Made by a program: the position numbers and the translations under genes. From contig JAMXBD010000394.1 of NCBI GenBank assembly GCA_024138025.1, positions 434,001-498,000 of the forward strand: 64,000 bases of DNA, written 5' to 3'. This DNA comes from Combretum micranthum (taxonomy: Eukaryota; Streptophyta; Magnoliopsida; Myrtales; Combretaceae). Below the pieces are notes generated by a model. That model made no database searches. It had not been told where the DNA came from and saw only the letters and a list, made by a program, of their open reading frames with translations. Numbering within the stretch: the first letter of the stretch is position 1; each line of letters opens with the position of its first letter. Below are positions 60,080 through 64,000 of this stretch, one piece after another.

Positions 60080-61784
60080 TCACCAAAAGTTGAAATTATT
60101 ATCTTCTTAAGAAAAATTAGTCCGTAGCAAGATTTTGAAGTAAAAATGTTTGATAAGACCTAGAATCACAAATTTTGAAGAATTACCACTAAAAAATGAC
60201 TAAATTTACACTTGTTTATCATTCCCAAAAATAGCTTAATTGACAAGCTTTCTAACTTTGGTAAAAAAATTATTAGAAAAAGAAACGGGAAAAAACAAGA
60301 CAAGCTTTCTAACTTGAAAGCAAGGAATTCTACTTAAAGCATTACTACATTTTATTTGCCTTCACACCATATCTAATAATCATGTTACTCATACTCCACG
60401 TTGCAATATTATTGATAATCATATTAAAATACTACTCCACTCATAGTAGAAAGGTATTGTATAATTTGTTACAATTTGTCTTTTAAAGAACCAAACTTTT
60501 ACCATGAATTAATATTTTTATCCTCAAATTGTATCATCTGATTCCGGTTTGATTTGATTCAATTCATGATTTTAAGTTAACACCACATTTGCAAGATTAA
60601 CAAGAAGTTAGAGTTTTATGGATTTTTTTTTTTTTTATTTCTACATATTTGTTTACATTCAATCTATACATGTCCAACGTAGAGGATCCCCCTCTATCTA
60701 GGTTCGAGCAAATGTCATTTTTAAGGTAAATGTTCATTGGTCGTTATATAAATTTCTCTCCATTTTCGAACCTAACTCAATTGGTGGTGATATCATCTGG
60801 AAGTCTTGCCTGGAAGACCTAGGCTGAAGAAGTCGTTCTTCCAATATTTGGACGTTAATGGTGCTAGACCATCCCTATTAGATCTTTATTTTAACTCAGT
60901 CTCATCTTCCTTGTACTTAGTGGGGCTTGTGGCTCGTGAATTTCATGCTATGCTTAGTATCATAAGCTACATACAATTAGCCGCTTGTTTCGGTGGCAGG
61001 TGGAAACTTATGACACCGATAGCGGCACTTGAAATGCATATTCCAGTTATGATGAACCCAGGAAGATTAGTAAAAGACCAATCGTATTTCTCCAGCTATA
61101 CGGCCGGACTTGCTTGAATAGTGATGGTAGGTTTTTGTTCCTTGAACATACAAGATACGACACAGTTCAATTCCAGTCAGTTGGTTCAATTCTCACTAAT
61201 TAGACCAAACCGTAAACTAATGTACTTAGTCCGAACCCAATTGTAAAACACTAAAAATGTAAATAAATAAAATTTTGATTTAGTTGAGTCTGATAGGTTC
61301 ACCATTCGATCCATTTTTTCACGGGCCCCTCACTGGTAAGACGGTCTGAAGCCGAAAGGCAAGTCATGCTCATTTATACGAGGCCAATCACACAATCACT
61401 CTAGTTAATGTGAGAGGAGAATGCAGATGCATGGCAATGACTGTTATCTATATATATAAAGCAATGAGGGCGAAAGATTTAAGTACGGACATTTGGCATG
61501 AATTGCAAGATTGACAAATGATTGTGGTAATGCATTTTCGATTACTATTCTAGGTGAGGAAACATTAGTTTGGTCCCATACAATGCTGCAGCAAGAGTAG
61601 CCTTTACAGTTGATTTTTGTTTAATCGTTTCTATGAACAGCATCCATGTCTCATGGAAGCATGAACAGAAAGCTAGATCACACCACAGGTTCAGCATTTA
61701 TGGGTCCCATTTGAAAGGCCAAATCAACGGCTAATAGCCCATCCACAGATAAGTCTGCCACTAGCACCAGATCAATAAATTGCA
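60080..61784. other. gene-flanking region, no repeat recognised
   Basis: A change to lower-repeat sequence. A poly-T run lies at about 60627-60640. An open frame of about 103 codons at 60806-61117 has no ATG at its start and no recognisable family. The part next to 61784 should hold the 3' UTR and polyadenylation site of the minus-strand otubain gene; no canonical AATAAA was identified. Confidence 0.5.
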
Positions 61785-63395
61785 TCACTTTGGGTAGAGG
61801 ATGTCATAATGACCTGGACGGTATAGTAAAGTCATAACGGGATTGACAGCCTTCAGTTCGCTGGATGAGGGCTTTGAATTATCTGCACTGGGAACGAAAT
61901 CATGATGATTAACATCGACACTACGAGCATCACCTTTGCTGCGATCAAGATATACCACACGGATTGGCACACCCAATGCATCTGTCAGGGCTATAATATG
62001 CACATGGTCACTTTCTTCACCCATTGGCTCCACAGAAGACTTGCAGAACTGTGCCAAGTAAGACAACATAATAAGCTAGATGCGCTCAAGACACCGAGAT
62101 TAAAATAGAGTCAAAAGGAATAAGAAGTTCTCAAAACAGTCCACCAATAAACAGATAAGAATCAAAAGGTATATTAGTCCATAATATATGTCAGCTAGAT
62201 AACTTTTCCTGTATTTAAAATTATAAACAATGGCCTTGATGGGTTTTAGCAGTCTAATTTCCCACTTTGTCAAGAGCTTGGAAATGATGCAAGGATGAGG
62301 AACCGAAAAAGTGACTTTATAGATCCATATTCCTTTCCTCATAGCGGGAAGGAGAAATCAACTTCTAAGGAATTAAGAACTATGGAGTAATATTTATTCA
62401 TCTGCACCCACACCACCACCTCACTAATTTCTGAATAAAAACAGTACAAGATTAGAATAAAGGGAGCAAATATTTGTTTTTGTGCAGTTGACCAAATATG
62501 GTTACACTTTTTCATAAAATTTAATAGGTATCTAACCAACAGTTTCATCCAGTCATTCTTTATGCTCTCCCAATAGAACTCAGCAAATTGTATTCAAAAA
62601 CATGAATTCAATTGTGCTTGCAGCAACAACCTTTAAAAAGGCTACTATTACCAGAAGAAAAAGAATGCCACTGGTTTGATAAAAGTTGCATTATTGACAT
62701 GGCTACTATTACTAGAAGAAAAAGAACGCCACTAGTATGATAAAAGTTGCATTATTGACAAGTAGTTTTGCATGGTTCCACGCTAGAAAAAGATCACACT
62801 TCCACAAATTGATGCATAAGTGATGGCCATTGACCTCAAAAGATGAATTTGAGCAAGAGGTAAAAAAACAAGAAAGAAAAATACCAGCAGTATCAAATAC
62901 TTAAAAATGAATGATGCTCTCTGCATATTGTTTAGGGCAACTGATGGCACTAAGAAGATAATGAAAGCACACGAACCTGCTCTACTGTTGAATTTGCTAA
63001 TCCCATTACAAAGGGTTCAAAAAAATCTGAGCGCTTACGAATCTCCCCAGATGTAACGAATCTGAAAAACATCACGACTAGCCCAACAAATTTGTCAAGA
63101 AAAACTAAAATGGAGAAACCTTATGATTTCATGATTCTGTTAATTGCTTAGAGCCTACCATAGTCAGAAGTTGATAGATCCCGACTGCTAGCTAACAGAT
63201 CATTGTGACTGAAACAAAAGAATACATATTCTACACATCAGCTAATGAACATTTTATCTTAAATATTCATAATAACAAAAATTCAGTGTCAAAAATTTCT
63301 ATTTCCTAACAGGATTGCGATAAAGAAGCCAACTGTCACCACCTCATAACACTGTCTTGGCCTTTAAGAACACCATCCAACAGCTCCAAGAATAG
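61785..63395 (-). CDS. OTU1: otubain-type deubiquitinase, C-terminal exons (partial)
   Basis: 3' part of a plant OTUB1/OTU1-like ubiquitin thioesterase, which cleaves ubiquitin chains through a Cys-His-Asp/Asn centre. Four exons on the minus strand: 63343-63395 (LFLELLDGVLKGQDSVM), 63159-63208 (HNDLLASSRDLSTSDY), 62977-63077 (VMFFRFVTSGEIRKRSDFF and following), and 61785-62048 (FCKSSVEPMGEESDHVHIIA to YRPGHYDILYPK and stop). All introns are GT-AG and phases agree across junctions. The PGHYD motif near the end carries the catalytic His; the DGNC segment with the catalytic Cys would lie in exons beyond the window. The order and spacing of these motifs are those of plant otubains, and the frame is intact, so it is probably functional. 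The variable KGDARSVDV/SADNSKPSSS stretch is in a loop that differs between species. Confidence 0.92.
62640..62761. repeat. 61-bp tandem duplication in otubain intron
   Basis: Two copies of a unit starting GGCTACTATTACYAGAAGAA and ending GCATTATTGACA, with four or five differences, inside the 928-bp intron between the last two exons. Confidence 0.85.
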
Positions 63396-64000
63396 CTGAG
63401 ATTTTGCAAAATCATGAACAGATCAGAGATGGTGAATTAAACAAACAGCAATTGGAGAAACCACAGAAAAATTCTGTTTCAAAACAACTTGATAACCAAT
63501 TCAACAACTTATATACAATAAAATGTAGCTGCTCCATGCTTCATCAAGCATAATATAACAATAGTTCTTCAGAACAAGGTCTTCTTGACAAAACAAAAAA
63601 ATAAATAAAGAAATGAAAAAACATAAGGACTAGATATCACTGAAAAAGTCCAATGAACTTCACAAATAACTTTTTGAAAATATTAACCAATATTAAAAAT
63701 ATATATAGATATATATATATAATATCAACAATAAATGTGTCCCTTAGATTATGGCACATACAGTATAATACAGACACTAGCGGGAAAGAACACTCTTGAC
63801 ACAACATATCTAAAGTCGATTATGCCTCTCTTAGTTCTAATTATGCCATTCATCTCAAGGAGCCAATATCAGATATCAGAAATAAAAGGATGGTCTCCGC
63901 TCTCGAGATATAATACCAATGGCCTAAACAGAGCCTCCTGGCCAAAATTTTGAAGGACAGGTCTAGTGTTCATTGCTAACTAAAGCCAGCTAGAGGGTTT
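63396..64000 (-). other. otubain intron and sequence upstream, no exon identified
   Basis: The next upstream exon should encode the segment just before LFLEL (family consensus ends in a FEDFF-like motif). I could not find it on the minus strand of this stretch, so the intron seems to run past the window edge. Contains an (AT)n run near 63700. Confidence 0.5.

Noticed and set aside
60806..61117. Open frame of 103 codons next to the otubain gene
   Set aside because: No ATG at the start, no recognisable domain, no splice context; kept only as a remark in the flanking region.
63396..64000. Further otubain exon upstream of 63395
   Set aside because: No minus-strand stretch with the expected motif and GT-AG borders was found; presumed to lie beyond the window.

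Overview
This is nuclear DNA of a flowering plant, probably a eudicot. It is AT-rich and dominated by LTR retrotransposons with unusually long LTRs (about 3.3-4.3 kb). The only ordinary cellular gene is an intron-containing otubain-type deubiquitinase gene at the right edge. Species cannot be fixed from the sequence. There are no bacterial-style operons, no CRISPR array and no rRNA gene.

Layout. Positions 1-18632 are a Russian-doll nest: an old LTR remnant (1619-2538 and 17863-17937) was hit by a solo LTR (2539-2938 and 14777-17862, target duplication AAGGT), which was hit by one complete element (2939-14776, target duplication CTACT). The complete element has 3.7-kb LTRs, a tRNA-iMet primer site, an uncharacterised intact ORF of 286 codons (6946-7806), a broken gag with three zinc knuckles, a purine-rich non-coding stretch and a polypurine tract. 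No reverse transcriptase, integrase or protease reading frame is visible, so it looks like a non-autonomous (TR-GAG or LARD-like) element. Positions 19942-29941 are a second nest of three solo LTRs in alternating orientation (target duplications GTTAA, ATCGA/ATCGT and ACAAT). Positions 32703-41042 are a third nest of two solo LTRs (ACATT and TATAT), inside a further LTR that ends at 42301. Positions 42302-48077 hold older debris: an antisense gag relic, an inverted partial copy of the previous LTR, a near-perfect 50-nt hairpin and an 886-bp hAT-like MITE with an 8-bp target duplication. Positions 48078-60079 hold a second gag-only element of the same superfamily, whose middle zinc knuckle was split by an unrelated solo LTR (49608-53273, target duplication GGACC). 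Its polypurine tract and LTR (54414 onward) are followed by further LTR copies. From about 60080 the sequence becomes mostly single-copy in appearance and leads into the minus-strand otubain gene (stop codon at 61785).

How it works together. The LTRs differ greatly in sequence but share one ordered set of modules: TGTAA start, TATAAATA promoter, a TTTAG/GTAA splice-donor-like site, GACTAG hairpins, a palindromic GGCCATTTTAA block, a variable tandem-repeat cassette, a CATATG palindrome, and a GTGGC/GCCAC hairpin before the terminal TGACA. A splice-acceptor-like site lies just in front of the ORF1/gag region of the complete element, so the long leader may be removed by splicing. The family has probably been mobilised in trans by an autonomous partner not present here.
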